A DNA stretch of 36,809 bases from Candidatus Gallacutalibacter pullicola (GCA_018712265.1 DVHF01000037.1:1-36809); one strand, 5' to 3'. Positions 7,129-15,926 are shown, numbered from the stretch's first letter. A program made the numbers and translations. Notes: generated by a model from the sequence alone, not told the origin.

Positions 7129-8420
7129 TACAGCCGGTAAAGGTGGGCGGCGCGTTCGGCGAGGATGTGATCCGCCAGCTCCGGGAGCGGAGCGGGGAAA
7201 AGGATCAGCGCGTGGAAGCGGCGGTCGCGGAAATTGTGGAAAACGTGCGCACGGGCGGCGACCGCGCGGTGCGTGAATATACAGTAAAGTTTGACGGCAA
7301 GGCCCCGGAGAAAACGGAGATTTCCAAAGAGGAAATGCAGGAGCTTGCGGCCCAGTGTGATCCGGAATTTCTGGACGCGCTGCAAAAGGCGGCGGCGAAT
7401 ATCCGGGATTTTCACGCGCGGCAGAAGCAGCAGAGCTGGCTGGAGACGCGCGCCGACGGCGTGATGATGGGCCAGCGCGTGCGCGGCCTGCACAGGGTCG
7501 GCATCTATGTGCCGGGCGGCACGGCGGCTTACCCGTCGTCGGTGCTGATGAACGCCATCCCGGCGAAAATTGCCGAAGTGGGGGAGATTATCATGGTGAC
7601 GCCCCCCGCAAAGGACGGCCGTCCGAATCCGGACATCATGGCGGCGGCGCTCACCGCCGGTGTGGACCGCGTCTTTCTGATGGGCGGCGCGCAGGCAGTG
7701 GCCGCGCTGGCTTACGGCACGGAGACGGTCCCCAAGGTGGATAAAATTGTAGGCCCCGGCAATATCTTTGTGGCGACGGCAAAGAAACGGCTGTACGGCG
7801 TTGTGGACATCGACATGATCGCCGGGCCGAGCGAGATCCTGATCCTCGCGGACAAGACGGCGAATCCGGCATTTCTGGCGGCGGATCTGATGTCCCAGGC
7901 GGAGCACGATCGCCTTGCCTCAGCGATCCTGCTGACGGACAGCATGGAGATCGCACAGCAGACGGCCGCAGAGCTGGAAAAGCAGGTGCAGGCGCTCTCC
8001 CGCCGGGAAATCATCGAAAAATCGCTCGAGGATTACGGCGCGCTGCTGGTGTGCGGTTCCATGGAGGAGGCCGTACGCTTTGCGAACGATCTCGCGCCGG
8101 AGCATCTGGAGGTCTGCTGCGCCAACCCGACGGAGTACATCGGACGCGTGGATAACGCCGGATCGGTCTTTTTGGGGAATTATTCCCCCGAGCCCCTCGG
8201 TGATTACTTCGCCGGACCGAACCACGTGCTTCCCACGAGCGGCACGGCGCGCTTTTTCTCGCCGCTTTCCGTGGACAGCTTTGTGAAAAAATCGAGCTTT
8301 ATTTACTATACGGAGCCGGCCCTCCGCGAGGCGCGCGGGGATATTGTGACGCTGGCGCAGGCGGAGGGACTCACGGCCCACGCCAATTCCATCAAAGTGA
8401 GGTTCCCGTCCGATGTATGA
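7125..8420 (+). CDS. hisD: Histidinol dehydrogenase
   Basis: This zinc enzyme catalyses the last two steps, oxidising histidinol to histidine with 2 NAD+. It has 431 residues, the normal length. Visible motifs are GIYVPGGTAAYPS, VDKIVGPGNIFVA, DMIAGPSEIL, the zinc-site segment SQAEHD, LAPEHLE, the PNHVLPTSG loop and the C-terminal AHANSI. ATG 7125 overlaps the hisG stop by 4 bp. The end overlaps hisC by 8 bp, so translation of the three genes is likely coupled. Confidence 0.97.
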   Translation: MIQPVKVGGAFGEDVIRQLRERSGEKDQRVEAAVAEIVENVRTGGDRAVREYTVKFDGKAPEKTEISKEEMQELAAQCDPEFLDALQKAAANIRDFHARQKQQSWLETRADGVMMGQRVRGLHRVGIYVPGGTAAYPSSVLMNAIPAKIAEVGEIIMVTPPAKDGRPNPDIMAAALTAGVDRVFLMGGAQAVAALAYGTETVPKVDKIVGPGNIFVATAKKRLYGVVDIDMIAGPSEILILADKTANPAFLAADLMSQAEHDRLASAILLTDSMEIAQQTAAELEKQVQALSRREIIEKSLEDYGALLVCGSMEEAVRFANDLAPEHLEVCCANPTEYIGRVDNAGSVFLGNYSPEPLGDYFAGPNHVLPTSGTARFFSPLSVDSFVKKSSFIYYTEPALREARGDIVTLAQAEGLTAHANSIKVRFPSDV

Positions 8421-9483
8421 ATTGAATGATAAAATCCGGAACCTGAAACCCTACGATCCGATTTCCGGCGAGTACCAAATCCGTCTGGATGCGAACGAAT
8501 CGTTCCTGCCCATCCCGGAGGATCTCCGCGCGGAGATCCTGCAAAGGATCGACGAGGCCGCGTGGAACCGCTATCCGGATCCCACTGCGGCGGGCGTGTG
8601 CCGTGCGTTCGGTGCGTACTACGGCGTGCTGGAGGAATGTATTGCGGCTGGCAACGGCTCGGACGAGCTGATCATGATCCTGCTGTCGTCGTTCCTCAAG
8701 CGAGGGGAAAAGCTGCTGACCATCTCCCCGGATTTTTCCATGTACCGCTTTTACGGCTCGCTGGCCGAAGCGGAAAACGTCAGCCTGACAAAGCCGGACA
8801 CGCTCCGCATCGATCCGGACGATGTGATCCGCACCATCCGGGAAACGGGCGCGCGGCTTGTGATTTTCTCGAATCCCTGCAACCCGACCGGGCAGGGTCT
8901 CACGCGCGATGAGGTGCGGAAAATCATCACGTCTGTGGACGCGCTCGTTGTGCTCGACGAAGCTTACATGGATTTCTGGAATGAAAGCATGATTCGGGAA
9001 GCGGGCCAGTACGATAATTTGATTATCCTGCGCACGTGCTCCAAGGCGTTCGGGATGGCGGCGATCCGCCTTGGCTTTGCCGTCGCAAACAAGCGCCTTG
9101 CGGATGTGATCCGCGCGGTAAAATCGCCGTATAATGTAAACACATTCACCCAGCTTACCGGAGAGATCGTCCTGTCGCATCAGGATCTGCTCCGGGAGGG
9201 GACAAAGAAAATTGTGGAGTCAGCCGCCGCTCTAGCGAAGGAAATCGCGGCGATTTCTCAGGAATTCCCCGGCAGCTTCACGCAGTTCCCCACCTGTACA
9301 AACTTCGTGTTCCTGCGCTCTGAGCGGGCGGAGAAAATTTTCAAAAAGCTGCTCGATCGCAAAATCGCGGTGCGGTTCTTCCGTCTCGGGGAAGTGGGAG
9401 ATTTCCTGCGGATCACGGCCGGGAATCCGGACGAAAATGCGGCGCTGTGCGCCGCCCTGCGTGAAATTCTGAAGGAGGGATAA
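8413..9483 (+). CDS. hisC: Histidinol-phosphate aminotransferase
   Basis: This PLP-dependent fold-type I aminotransferase converts imidazole acetol phosphate to histidinol phosphate. It has 356 residues. NPCNPTGQ (154-161) and DEAYMDF (182-188) are typical active-site segments. The PLP lysine is Lys211 in CSKAFGMAAIRLGF. The start at ATG 8413 lies inside the end of hisD. The next gene, hisB, begins 2 bp after the stop. Confidence 0.95.
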   Translation: MYELNDKIRNLKPYDPISGEYQIRLDANESFLPIPEDLRAEILQRIDEAAWNRYPDPTAAGVCRAFGAYYGVLEECIAAGNGSDELIMILLSSFLKRGEKLLTISPDFSMYRFYGSLAEAENVSLTKPDTLRIDPDDVIRTIRETGARLVIFSNPCNPTGQGLTRDEVRKIITSVDALVVLDEAYMDFWNESMIREAGQYDNLIILRTCSKAFGMAAIRLGFAVANKRLADVIRAVKSPYNVNTFTQLTGEIVLSHQDLLREGTKKIVESAAALAKEIAAISQEFPGSFTQFPTCTNFVFLRSERAEKIFKKLLDRKIAVRFFRLGEVGDFLRITAGNPDENAALCAALREILKEG

Positions 9484-9485
9484 CC

Positions 9486-10061
9486 GTGCGCACAGCCAAT
9501 CAGACCCGCAAAACGAAAGAAACCGACGTAACGGTGGAGCTGTGTCTTGACGGCGGCAGCGTGGAAATTTCCACAGGTATCGGCTTTTTTGATCATATGC
9601 TGACGGCGTTCGCGGTGCACGGCGGCTTCGGGCTGAAAATAAAGACGATCGGCGATCTGGAGGTGGACTGCCATCACACGATCGAGGATACGGGGATCGT
9701 CCTGGGCAAAGCGTTTGCTCAGGCGCTCGGAGATAAATCGGGGATTGCCCGCTTCGGCAGCTTTTACGTCCCGATGGACGAGGCGCTTGCCTTTGCGGCG
9801 GTGGATGTCAGCGGCAGGCCGTTTCTGGTCTTTCAGGCAGACTTCCCGGAGGAACGCGTCGGCGGCTACGACACCTGCATGACGGAGGAATTTTTCCGCG
9901 CCCTTTCCACCAATGCGGGGATCACGCTCCATCTGCGCTCTGAATACGGCAAAAACTCCCATCACATTGCGGAGGCCCTCTACAAGGCGGCGGCGCACGC
10001 GCTCCGCCTCGCCTGCACCCCATCCGGTTCCGGCGTGCTGTCCACCAAGGGCAGCCTTTAA
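9486..10061 (+). CDS. hisB: Imidazoleglycerol-phosphate dehydratase
   Basis: This monofunctional IGPD has 191 residues and two-metal histidine motifs: GFFDHMLTAF, DCHHTIEDTGI and NSHHIAEALYKAAA. It dehydrates IGP to imidazole acetol phosphate. No HisN phosphatase domain is fused, so histidinol phosphatase must be encoded elsewhere. The start is GTG 9486, with AGGAGGG overlapping the hisC stop. The second inverted repeat begins within about 6 bp of the stop, where hisH would usually be expected. Confidence 0.95.
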   Translation: MRTANQTRKTKETDVTVELCLDGGSVEISTGIGFFDHMLTAFAVHGGFGLKIKTIGDLEVDCHHTIEDTGIVLGKAFAQALGDKSGIARFGSFYVPMDEALAFAAVDVSGRPFLVFQADFPEERVGGYDTCMTEEFFRALSTNAGITLHLRSEYGKNSHHIAEALYKAAAHALRLACTPSGSGVLSTKGSL

Positions 10062-10065
10062 GGCA

Positions 10066-10521
10066 GGGCAGGTTAAACCTGCACATAATTCGCGCCGCGG
10101 CAGGCTAAGCCTGCACGTAAAACGCGCCGCGGCAGGCTAAGCCTGCACGTAAAACGCGCCGCGGCAGGCTAAGCCTGCACGTAAAACGCGCCGCGCGTCG
10201 TAACCTCCGCTGAAACACCGGTTACCTTTGGTACTGTGTCGCGGTGGGAGGCTTGCAGATGTTTATGGCAAGCACCCTGCTAAGGGGGCTTGGGGGAAGA
10301 TTCCCCCAACCAACCGCGCGATCCGCGCGGAACGTCCACATTCTAAAAAATACAAACAGTCAAAACTTCATTTCCGACACCGTCGGAAATGTGTTGGGGT
10401 CTGGGGAAGATTCCCCCACTGTGTGGGGGAAATGTCGCGCAGCGACAAAGGGGGACGGGCTGTGTACAGCTTGCTCCCCAGCGGGGGGCAACGGGGGCGC
10501 GCAGCCCCCGTCACGGGAGAA
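10066..10521. repeat. Right copy of the inverted repeat flanking hisZGDCB
   Basis: This is the inverted partner of 4684-5175 and is highly similar along its length. It opens with four 32-bp palindromic units, then CGCGTCGTAACCTCCGCT, GTGTCGCGGTGG, the hairpins GGGGGAAGATTCCCCC, TTTCCGACACCGTCGGAAA, CCCCCACTGTGTGGGGG and GTCGCGCAGCGAC, and a GGGGGC/GCCCCC end that abuts the hisA ribosome-binding site. The CCGGGAC hairpin of the left copy is absent. The segment between the copies, 5176-10065, contains the promoter plus hisZ-B. Confidence 0.9.
10067..10194. repeat. Four tandem 32-bp palindromic units (right)
   Basis: Units start at 10067, 10099, 10131 and 10163. The last three are identical and contain GCAGGCTAAGCCTGC. 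The first carries compensated changes (GCAGGTTAAACCTGC), matching the third unit of the left copy. Confidence 0.92.
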
Positions 10522-10544
10522 GAAGAGGAGGAGGAGAGATAGGG

Positions 10545-11279
10545 ATGATAATTTTTCCGGCGATTGATATAAAAGATGGACAGTGCGTGAGGCTGAGGCG
10601 CGGCGATTACCAGACGGCGCACCGTGTGGCGGAGAGCGTTGTGGGTACGGCGAAGCAGTTTGCGGAGGCCGGGGCACGCTGGATCCATATGGTGGATCTG
10701 GACGGCGCAAAGGACGCAAAGCCCGCTAACGCGGATCTGGTGTTTCAGGCGGCGGAGGAAAGCGGCCTGCACATCGAGATCGGCGGCGGGATCCGCACTA
10801 TGGAAACGGTCAGGTTCTATCTGGAGCCTGAGCGGGGACGGCCTGTTTCGCGTGTGATTCTGGGATCGGCGGCGCTCAAAAATCCGTTGCTTGTCAAAGA
10901 AGCCGTGCGGGAGTATGGGGACAGGATTGCCGTCGGGATCGACGCGCGCGACGGCAAGGTCGCGGCGGAGGGATGGACCGATACCTCTCAGGTGGATTAC
11001 CTCGAGCTGGCCCGGCGGATGGAGGATGCCGGCGTGGAGTACCTCATTTTTACCGACATTGCGCAGGACGGGATGCTTTCCGGACCGAATCTGGAACAGC
11101 TTGCGAGGCTCAATGAGGCGGTTTCCTGTAAGGTGACGGCCAGCGGCGGCGTGAGCGGAATCCAGGATATCCGCGCGCTCAGGAAATTGGGAGTATACGG
11201 CGCTATCTGCGGAAAGGCCCTCTATACGGGGGATCTCGATCTGCGCGAGGCGATCCGCGTTTGTGAGGAGGAAGTATGA
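10545..11279 (+). CDS. hisA: ProFAR isomerase (phosphoribosylformimino-AICAR-P isomerase)
   Basis: This is a (beta/alpha)8-barrel enzyme of 244 residues. It isomerises ProFAR to PRFAR, the substrate of HisFH. Visible motifs are [17 protein letters not shown] with the catalytic Asp of [12 protein letters not shown], and the second catalytic Asp in [10 protein letters not shown]. HisA rather than HisF is indicated by the N-terminal PAIDIKDG and the TDIAQDGM loop. ATG 10545 follows a GGAGGAGGAG run. It sits directly after the right inverted repeat and overlaps hisI by 4 bp. I see no separate promoter, so it may depend on read-through across about 480 bp of hairpins. Confidence 0.95.
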   Translation: MIIFPAIDIKDGQCVRLRRGDYQTAHRVAESVVGTAKQFAEAGARWIHMVDLDGAKDAKPANADLVFQAAEESGLHIEIGGGIRTMETVRFYLEPERGRPVSRVILGSAALKNPLLVKEAVREYGDRIAVGIDARDGKVAAEGWTDTSQVDYLELARRMEDAGVEYLIFTDIAQDGMLSGPNLEQLARLNEAVSCKVTASGGVSGIQDIRALRKLGVYGAICGKALYTGDLDLREAIRVCEEEV

Positions 11280-11632
11280 ACCATTTCAAACATTATGAGC
11301 CGGAGGAGCTCGACCGCTTTTTCCAAAAAGGGGAGCTGATTCCGGCTATCGTGCAGGAATCGTCCACGGGACAGGTGCTCATGCTGGCATATATGAACCG
11401 GGAATCCCTGCAAAAAACGCTGGAGACAGGATATACCTGGTTTTACAGCAGGTCGCGTCAGGAATTGTGGAACAAGGGCGCGACATCCGGCCACGTGCAG
11501 AAAATCCACAAAATTTACAGCGACTGCGACGACGATACCCTGCTCCTGCTTGTCGATCAGACGGGCGCGGCCTGTCATACGGGATCGCATAGCTGCTTCT
11601 TCAATGAAATCTGGAGGAATACCGATGAATGA
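11276..11632 (+). CDS. hisI: Phosphoribosyl-AMP cyclohydrolase
   Basis: A zinc enzyme of 118 residues, it opens the purine ring of PR-AMP. Visible family blocks are [30 protein letters not shown], and the metal-binding [21 protein letters not shown] with SCFF. ATG 11276 overlaps the hisA stop, and the end overlaps hisE by 8 bp. hisI and hisE are separate genes, not the fused hisIE of enterics. Confidence 0.96.
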   Translation: MNHFKHYEPEELDRFFQKGELIPAIVQESSTGQVLMLAYMNRESLQKTLETGYTWFYSRSRQELWNKGATSGHVQKIHKIYSDCDDDTLLLLVDQTGAACHTGSHSCFFNEIWRNTDE

Positions 11633-11951
11633 CGTCATGAGAGAATTATATGAAACTGTTTTGAGCAGGCGCGATGAGAAGAAAGAGGGATCCTATACCT
11701 GCTACCTGTTTGAGCAGGGGATCGACAAGATCCTGAAAAAATGCGGCGAGGAATGCAGCGAGGTGATCATCGCGGCGAAAAACGGAAAAAATGAGGATAC
11801 GGTGCAGGAGATTTCCGACCTGCTGTACCACCTCACGGTGCTGATGGTGAACGAGGGCATCGCGCTTGAGGACGTTGAGAACGTGCTCGCACAGCGCAGC
11901 CAGAAACAGGGGAACCTCAAAAAATTCCATCAGGTAGATAAGAATACGTAA
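11625..11951 (+). CDS. hisE: Phosphoribosyl-ATP pyrophosphatase
   Basis: This MazG-like all-alpha pyrophosphatase has 108 residues. It hydrolyses PR-ATP to PR-AMP, the second pathway step. Metal-binding helices are visible: [17 protein letters not shown] and [13 protein letters not shown]. Start ATG 11625 lies inside the end of hisI with GGAGG 9 bases upstream. It is the last gene of the block and is followed by a strong bidirectional terminator. Confidence 0.95.
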   Translation: MNDVMRELYETVLSRRDEKKEGSYTCYLFEQGIDKILKKCGEECSEVIIAAKNGKNEDTVQEISDLLYHLTVLMVNEGIALEDVENVLAQRSQKQGNLKKFHQVDKNT

Positions 11952-11968
11952 AAATATGTAAAAGACAA

Positions 11969-12018
11969 AGGGCCTTGTTTGGAGCGCGCCGCGTAACGTG
12001 CCGTCCGAACAAGGCCCT
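11969..12018. terminator. Bidirectional terminator between hisE and the metal ATPase gene
   Basis: A 15-bp stem AGGGCCTTGTTTGGA (11969-11983) / TCCGAACAAGGCCCT (12004-12018), one G-U pair, loop of 20. On the minus strand it is followed by TTTGTCTTTTAC, on the plus strand by a weaker AT-rich tail. Confidence 0.85.
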
Positions 12019-12038
12019 GAATTTATATTTGTAAGCTT

Positions 12039-13943
12039 TTACCGGGAGATATCCCCATCCGGTCTGGCCCGGTCCGCTTTTGCTCTGTATTTCAGCAGCA
12101 GGGACGAATTGATGATAACCAGCACCGAACCAGCATTATGTACCAGCGCGCCTACGATGGGATTCAAAATCCCGGTGATGGCGAGGATAATAGCGATAAA
12201 ATTCAGCGTCATGGAAAAGGTCAGATTCAGCTTGATGGTTGTCATCATCCGCTTGGCGAGCCGCACAAGATGCGGCAGTTCCCGGATTTCATCGTTCACA
12301 AGGGCAATATCCGCGGCTTCCACGGCAATATCGCTGCCGACGCCGCCCATCGCGATCCCGACATACGCCTTTTTCAGAGCGGGAGCGTCGTTGATGCCGT
12401 CGCCAATCATGCAGACATTCTGCTGTGCCTGCTGATAGGAGTCGATCCAGCGCAGTTTATCCTCTGGCAGACATTCCGCATGGAATTCCTCAATGCTGAG
12501 CATCCCGGCAATATGGCGCGCGGCGCTTTCGTGATCCCCGGTGAGCAGGACAGGATCCACGCCGATCTGTTTCAGCTTGCCGATAGTTTCCTCAGCACTG
12601 GCGCGCACCGTGTCAGACAGCGCAAGGAACCCGGCGAACCGTCCGTCCACCGCCGTATAAATGACAGTGCATCCCTGATCCAGCCACGTCCCAGCCAGGG
12701 CGGCGGCTTCCTTGGAGACAGAGATCCCAGCCTCCGCAAGCATCTCGTGGTTGCCGGAAAGGATGCTCCTTCCGGCGCATTTGGCCCGGACACCGCGCCC
12801 CGGGAGCATCTCAAAGCTGTCGGGATCCGGCAGCGCACCCTGTCCGGCTTTCTGCCAGCACGATGCGACCGCCTTGCCCAGTGGATGCTCGGACCGTAGC
12901 TCTGCAATCGCTGTATAACGGTAGACGTCCTGATCTGTCAGCGCGGGATCACAGCTTTTTACGCCGGCAACTTCCGGGGTCCCGTAGGTCAGGGTGCCGG
13001 TTTTGTCAAAGGTAATTTTTTTCACACCCGCCAGACGTTCCAGAGCGTCGCCCTCGCGCACCAGAAATCCGTGCTTTGTGGCGTTTCCAATCGCCGCCAT
13101 GATGGCTGTGGGAGTGGCGAGCACCAGCGCGCACGGGCAGAACACGACGAGGATCGTCACAGCGCGGATGATTTCCTGTGTGAAAATCCATGTCAGCGCC
13201 GCCGCGGACAGCGCAATCACGACGATCCAGGTGGCCCAGCGGTCGGCCAGTCCAACGATTTTCGCTTTTCCCGCGTCTGCCGACTGTACCAGACGGATCA
13301 TCCGCTGGATCGAACTGTCCTCGCCGACCCGCGTTGCTTTCATATCGAACGCGCCAAACTGGTTGACCGTGCCGCTCGAAACCTCGTCGCCAGGCTGTTT
13401 GTCCACGGGGAGGGATTCGCCTGTCATTACCGCTTGGTTGACCGATGTCTGACCGGAGAGGATCACGCCGTCTACAGGGATCGTTTCACCGGGCAGGACG
13501 CGGAGCAGATCGTCCACGGCCACTTGTTCCGCCGGAATGATCTCCTCCTTTTCTCCAATCACACGCCGGGCGGTGCGCGGGGTGAGGTGCACAAGCTTTT
13601 CAATACCGGCGCGCGCCCTGGCGACGGTGAGTTCCTCCAAAAGGGAGCCGATCTGCATAATGAACGCGACTTCGCCCGCAGCGAAAATTTCCCCGATGAT
13701 CACGGAGGCAATCAGCGCGAGCGATACCAATACGTCCGCCTTGATATCGAAGCGCGTGACAAGCCCTACAACGGCGTCCTTGATAATCGGGATGCCGCAC
13801 AGCAGGATCGCAATCCACGCCGCATTTACAGGCAGGTGTCCGATATCGAAAAAGCTGATAATCAGCGAACAGCCGCCCAGAATCAGGAACAGGATATCGC
13901 GTTTTGTCCCGTCCTGAAACCATTCTTTTATGGAAGCCTTCAT
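12039..13943 (-). CDS. Heavy-metal translocating P1B-type ATPase
   Basis: This 634-residue membrane pump exports a metal ion using ATP. Motifs seen: TGES (174-177), the metal-path CPC (269-271), the phosphorylated Asp313 in DKTGTLT, the HP motif SEHPLGKA, and GDGINDAPALKKA. There is no N-terminal HMA or His-rich metal-binding domain. The last helix pair reads KLNLTFSM...VHNAGSVLVIINSS. This lacks both the DG signature of Zn/Cd pumps and the MxxSS signature of Cu pumps, so the metal is uncertain; manganese or another ion is possible. Start ATG 13943 has GAGGAG 9 bases upstream. A CsoR-like operator overlaps its promoter. Confidence 0.9.
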   Translation of the reverse strand: MKASIKEWFQDGTKRDILFLILGGCSLIISFFDIGHLPVNAAWIAILLCGIPIIKDAVVGLVTRFDIKADVLVSLALIASVIIGEIFAAGEVAFIMQIGSLLEELTVARARAGIEKLVHLTPRTARRVIGEKEEIIPAEQVAVDDLLRVLPGETIPVDGVILSGQTSVNQAVMTGESLPVDKQPGDEVSSGTVNQFGAFDMKATRVGEDSSIQRMIRLVQSADAGKAKIVGLADRWATWIVVIALSAAALTWIFTQEIIRAVTILVVFCPCALVLATPTAIMAAIGNATKHGFLVREGDALERLAGVKKITFDKTGTLTYGTPEVAGVKSCDPALTDQDVYRYTAIAELRSEHPLGKAVASCWQKAGQGALPDPDSFEMLPGRGVRAKCAGRSILSGNHEMLAEAGISVSKEAAALAGTWLDQGCTVIYTAVDGRFAGFLALSDTVRASAEETIGKLKQIGVDPVLLTGDHESAARHIAGMLSIEEFHAECLPEDKLRWIDSYQQAQQNVCMIGDGINDAPALKKAYVGIAMGGVGSDIAVEAADIALVNDEIRELPHLVRLAKRMMTTIKLNLTFSMTLNFIAIILAITGILNPIVGALVHNAGSVLVIINSSLLLKYRAKADRARPDGDISR

Positions 13944-13986
13944 CTTCGACCACTCCTCAAAATATACTGATAGGGGGTATAGGTAT

Positions 13987-14017
13987 ATTGTACCCCCAGG
14001 GGGTATAGTTCGTCAAG
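13987..14017 (-). promoter_or_regulatory. Promoter of the P1B-ATPase gene
   Basis: On the minus strand TTGACG (14012-14017 region), an 18-bp spacer and TACAAT (13987-13992). The spacer contains the CsoR-like palindrome, so repressor binding would mask both hexamers. Confidence 0.8.
13991..14005. promoter_or_regulatory. CsoR-type operator
   Basis: The perfect palindrome TACCCCCAGGGGGTA lies in the spacer of the ATPase promoter. Another GGGGGTATA half-site is at 13973-13981. G-tract palindromes flanked by TA are typical DNA sites of the CsoR/RcnR family, and a csoR-like gene is immediately upstream. Confidence 0.85.
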
Positions 14018-14021
14018 AGGG

Positions 14022-14065
14022 AAAAAGAAAAAATCCCGCCGGAGAGGGAAGTCCTTCCGAACGGG
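14022..14065 (-). terminator. Terminator of the CsoR-type gene
   Basis: On the minus strand, a stem CCCG..CGGA / TCCG..CGGG is followed by ATTTTTTCTTTTT. It separates the repressor gene from the ATPase transcript, so the two are expressed independently. Confidence 0.75.
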
Positions 14066-14120
14066 AAAAATTTATGAAAATCGGCTTTGTATAGAAAAAT
14101 GGGGAAGTTTTCAAGTGGAT

Positions 14121-14396
14121 TCAGCTCATGCGGGAAAAATGCTCGATGGCTTTGGCAAATTCCGCGATAGTTTTATCCGCGTCGCCGTGCTCGATGCCAT
14201 CGCGCACACAGTGGTTCAAATGGCCCTCCAGCACAATCTGGCCGACCTTATGCAGGGCGCTTTTGGCGGCGTTGATCTGCACAAGGATGTCCTCACAGGG
14301 GATATCCTCATCCACCATTTTATCGATAGCGTTCACTTGTCCGATAATTTTTTTCAGTCTGCGGTGAAGATTTTCCGCGTCCATACATTGCTTCAT
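14121..14396 (-). CDS. csoR: CsoR family metal-sensing transcriptional repressor
   Basis: This is a 91-residue all-helical DNA-binding protein that dissociates from operators on binding metal. The C-H-C ligand set of Cu(I)-type CsoR is present: Cys34 (IPCEDIL), His59 and Cys63 (GHLNHC). A Cys at position 4 and His11 are additional possible ligands. This pattern favours copper over the nickel (RcnR) or persulfide (CstR) types. The family-typical stretch GQVNAIDKMV is visible. It probably controls the ATPase next door through 13991-14005. I cannot see a strong promoter of its own in the 73 bp before it. Confidence 0.88.
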   Translation of the reverse strand: MKQCMDAENLHRRLKKIIGQVNAIDKMVDEDIPCEDILVQINAAKSALHKVGQIVLEGHLNHCVRDGIEHGDADKTIAEFAKAIEHFSRMS

Positions 14397-14469
14397 ATCC
14401 TGCTTTCACCTGCTTTCTTCGGAGATAGGTTATATATCGTGATGATACTGCGGCGGACAGGCCGTCCGC

Positions 14470-15465
14470 TCAGGAGCGGGAGCTGTCCCCGCCGTTTTTC
14501 CAGCGGGCAAACTGCTCAAGGAACCAGATTTGCCTGGCCTCAAAGGTGCGCCCGTTGAGATATTCCAAAAGCCCGGCAGGGGTGGAAAACTCGAATTTCA
14601 GTTTATAGGAATACAGCGCCTGGTAGGGGAATCCGCAATGCTTATTGGCGGCGTTTGTGCCGTACTTGCCGTCCCCGGCGAGGGGATGGCCGATCGACGC
14701 CAGATGTGCGCGGATCTGGTGGGTGCGGCCGGTGAGGAGATCCACTTCCAGCAGGCTGTATGTATGGCCCTGCGGCGCGCAGGAGTCGAGGACCCGGTAG
14801 CGTGTGCGGATCGTTTTGGAGTCAGCAGAGGGGCGCTTGGAAATATAAACGCGGTTCTGGCTCTCGTTTTTCTCGAGATAGCCTTCGAGCGTGTCCTGCG
14901 GCTTTTCCATCCTGCCGTGGACGATGCACAGATAAAGCTTTTTCAGCTCGCGCTCACGGACCTTGTCGTTCATAATGCGCAGCGTCTCGGCATTTTTGGC
15001 GGCCATCACGATGCCGCCGGTGTTGCGGTCGATGCGGTTGATGAGCGCGGGCGCAAAGGAATTTTCCTCCTCGGGGCGGTATTCCCCTTTTTTGTAAAGA
15101 TAATGCTGGACGCGTGCGATCAGGGAATCGAAGTGATAATTCTCGTCAGGATGCACGATCAGGCCCGGTTTCTTATCGAGGATCATAATATTTTCGTCCT
15201 CATAGAGGATAGCAAGCTTGTCCGGCGCCTTTAGAAAATCGTATTCCTTGGGTGATTGCTGCAAAAATTCGTCTTTCAGATAGAGCGAAAGAACGTCGCC
15301 CTCCTGAAGACGGGTTGAAATTTCACAGCGTTTGCCGTTGAGCTTGATGTCCTTTTTGCGGATGCACTTATACAACATGGACTGTGGAAGATTCGGATAT
15401 GTTTTTGTCAGAAATTTATCGACGCGCTGTCCGGCGTCGTTTGCAAGTATCGTAACTGTCTTCAT
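14470..15465 (-). CDS. RluC/RluD-family pseudouridine synthase
   Basis: This 331-residue enzyme converts specific uridines of 23S rRNA (or tRNA) to pseudouridine. An N-terminal S4 RNA-binding domain (about residues 13-70) precedes the catalytic RluA-type domain. The catalytic Asp146 lies in NRIDRNTGG (usual form HRLDRxTSG), followed by LLTGRTHQIRAHLASIGHPLAGDGKYG. Which uridines it modifies cannot be read from sequence. The start at 15465 has AGAAAGG upstream, directly next to the promoter-bearing repeat array at 15481. Confidence 0.9.
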   Translation of the reverse strand: MKTVTILANDAGQRVDKFLTKTYPNLPQSMLYKCIRKKDIKLNGKRCEISTRLQEGDVLSLYLKDEFLQQSPKEYDFLKAPDKLAILYEDENIMILDKKPGLIVHPDENYHFDSLIARVQHYLYKKGEYRPEEENSFAPALINRIDRNTGGIVMAAKNAETLRIMNDKVRERELKKLYLCIVHGRMEKPQDTLEGYLEKNESQNRVYISKRPSADSKTIRTRYRVLDSCAPQGHTYSLLEVDLLTGRTHQIRAHLASIGHPLAGDGKYGTNAANKHCGFPYQALYSYKLKFEFSTPAGLLEYLNGRTFEARQIWFLEQFARWKNGGDSSRS

Positions 15466-15480
15466 AAAAAACCTTTCTCT

Positions 15481-15900
15481 GCCCGCGCGCCTGCGGCGAG
15501 GCAGGCTAAGCCTGCACGTAGATCGCGCTCGCTCCCTCCGGTCGCCCGGCTTGGTGCGCGATTGGGATATAATGCCCGCGCACCTGCGGTGGGCAGATCG
15601 CGAATGCGTCGTACCTCCGCCTGGCTTGGTGTTCGATTGGGCTAAAACGCCCGCGTTTATGGTGCTCTGCGGATATTATACCACACCTGCGGTGAGCAGA
15701 ACGCGCAGGCGTCGTACCTCCGCCCGACGTGGCGGTGTGATCTGGCTAAAACGCCCGCGTTTATAGCCGTCTGCGGATATTATACCATATCCCCGACCAG
15801 TTTGCCACCGCGACAGAGTATTTTTTGCTATGATATTCCCGCGGAGGTTACGACGCGTGACGCGATTTACATCAAGGCTTAGCTTGCCTGTTCGCGCAGG
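15481..15900 (-). repeat. Promoter-bearing repeat array, three units (locus B)
   Basis: Three tandem units at 15481-15580, 15581-15683 and 15684-15787 are about 76-95% alike by eye. Read toward the pseudouridine synthase gene, units 2 and 3 each begin with TGGTATAAT (-10 at 15675-15680 and 15779-15784), then CCGCAGA, TATAAACGCGGGC, GGAGGTACGACGC and CCGCAGGTG. Unit 1 carries a GCAGGCTTAGCCTGC-type palindrome instead. The tail (15788-15900) holds CCCCGACCAGTTT, CCACCGCGACAGAGTA and GCGGAGGTTACGACGCG, shared with locus C and the his-flanking repeats. The array is probably the promoter and a leader of about 200 nt for the gene at 15465. Confidence 0.8.
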
Positions 15901-15926
15901 CGCGTCCGGATTAGTCTGGGGCTTAG

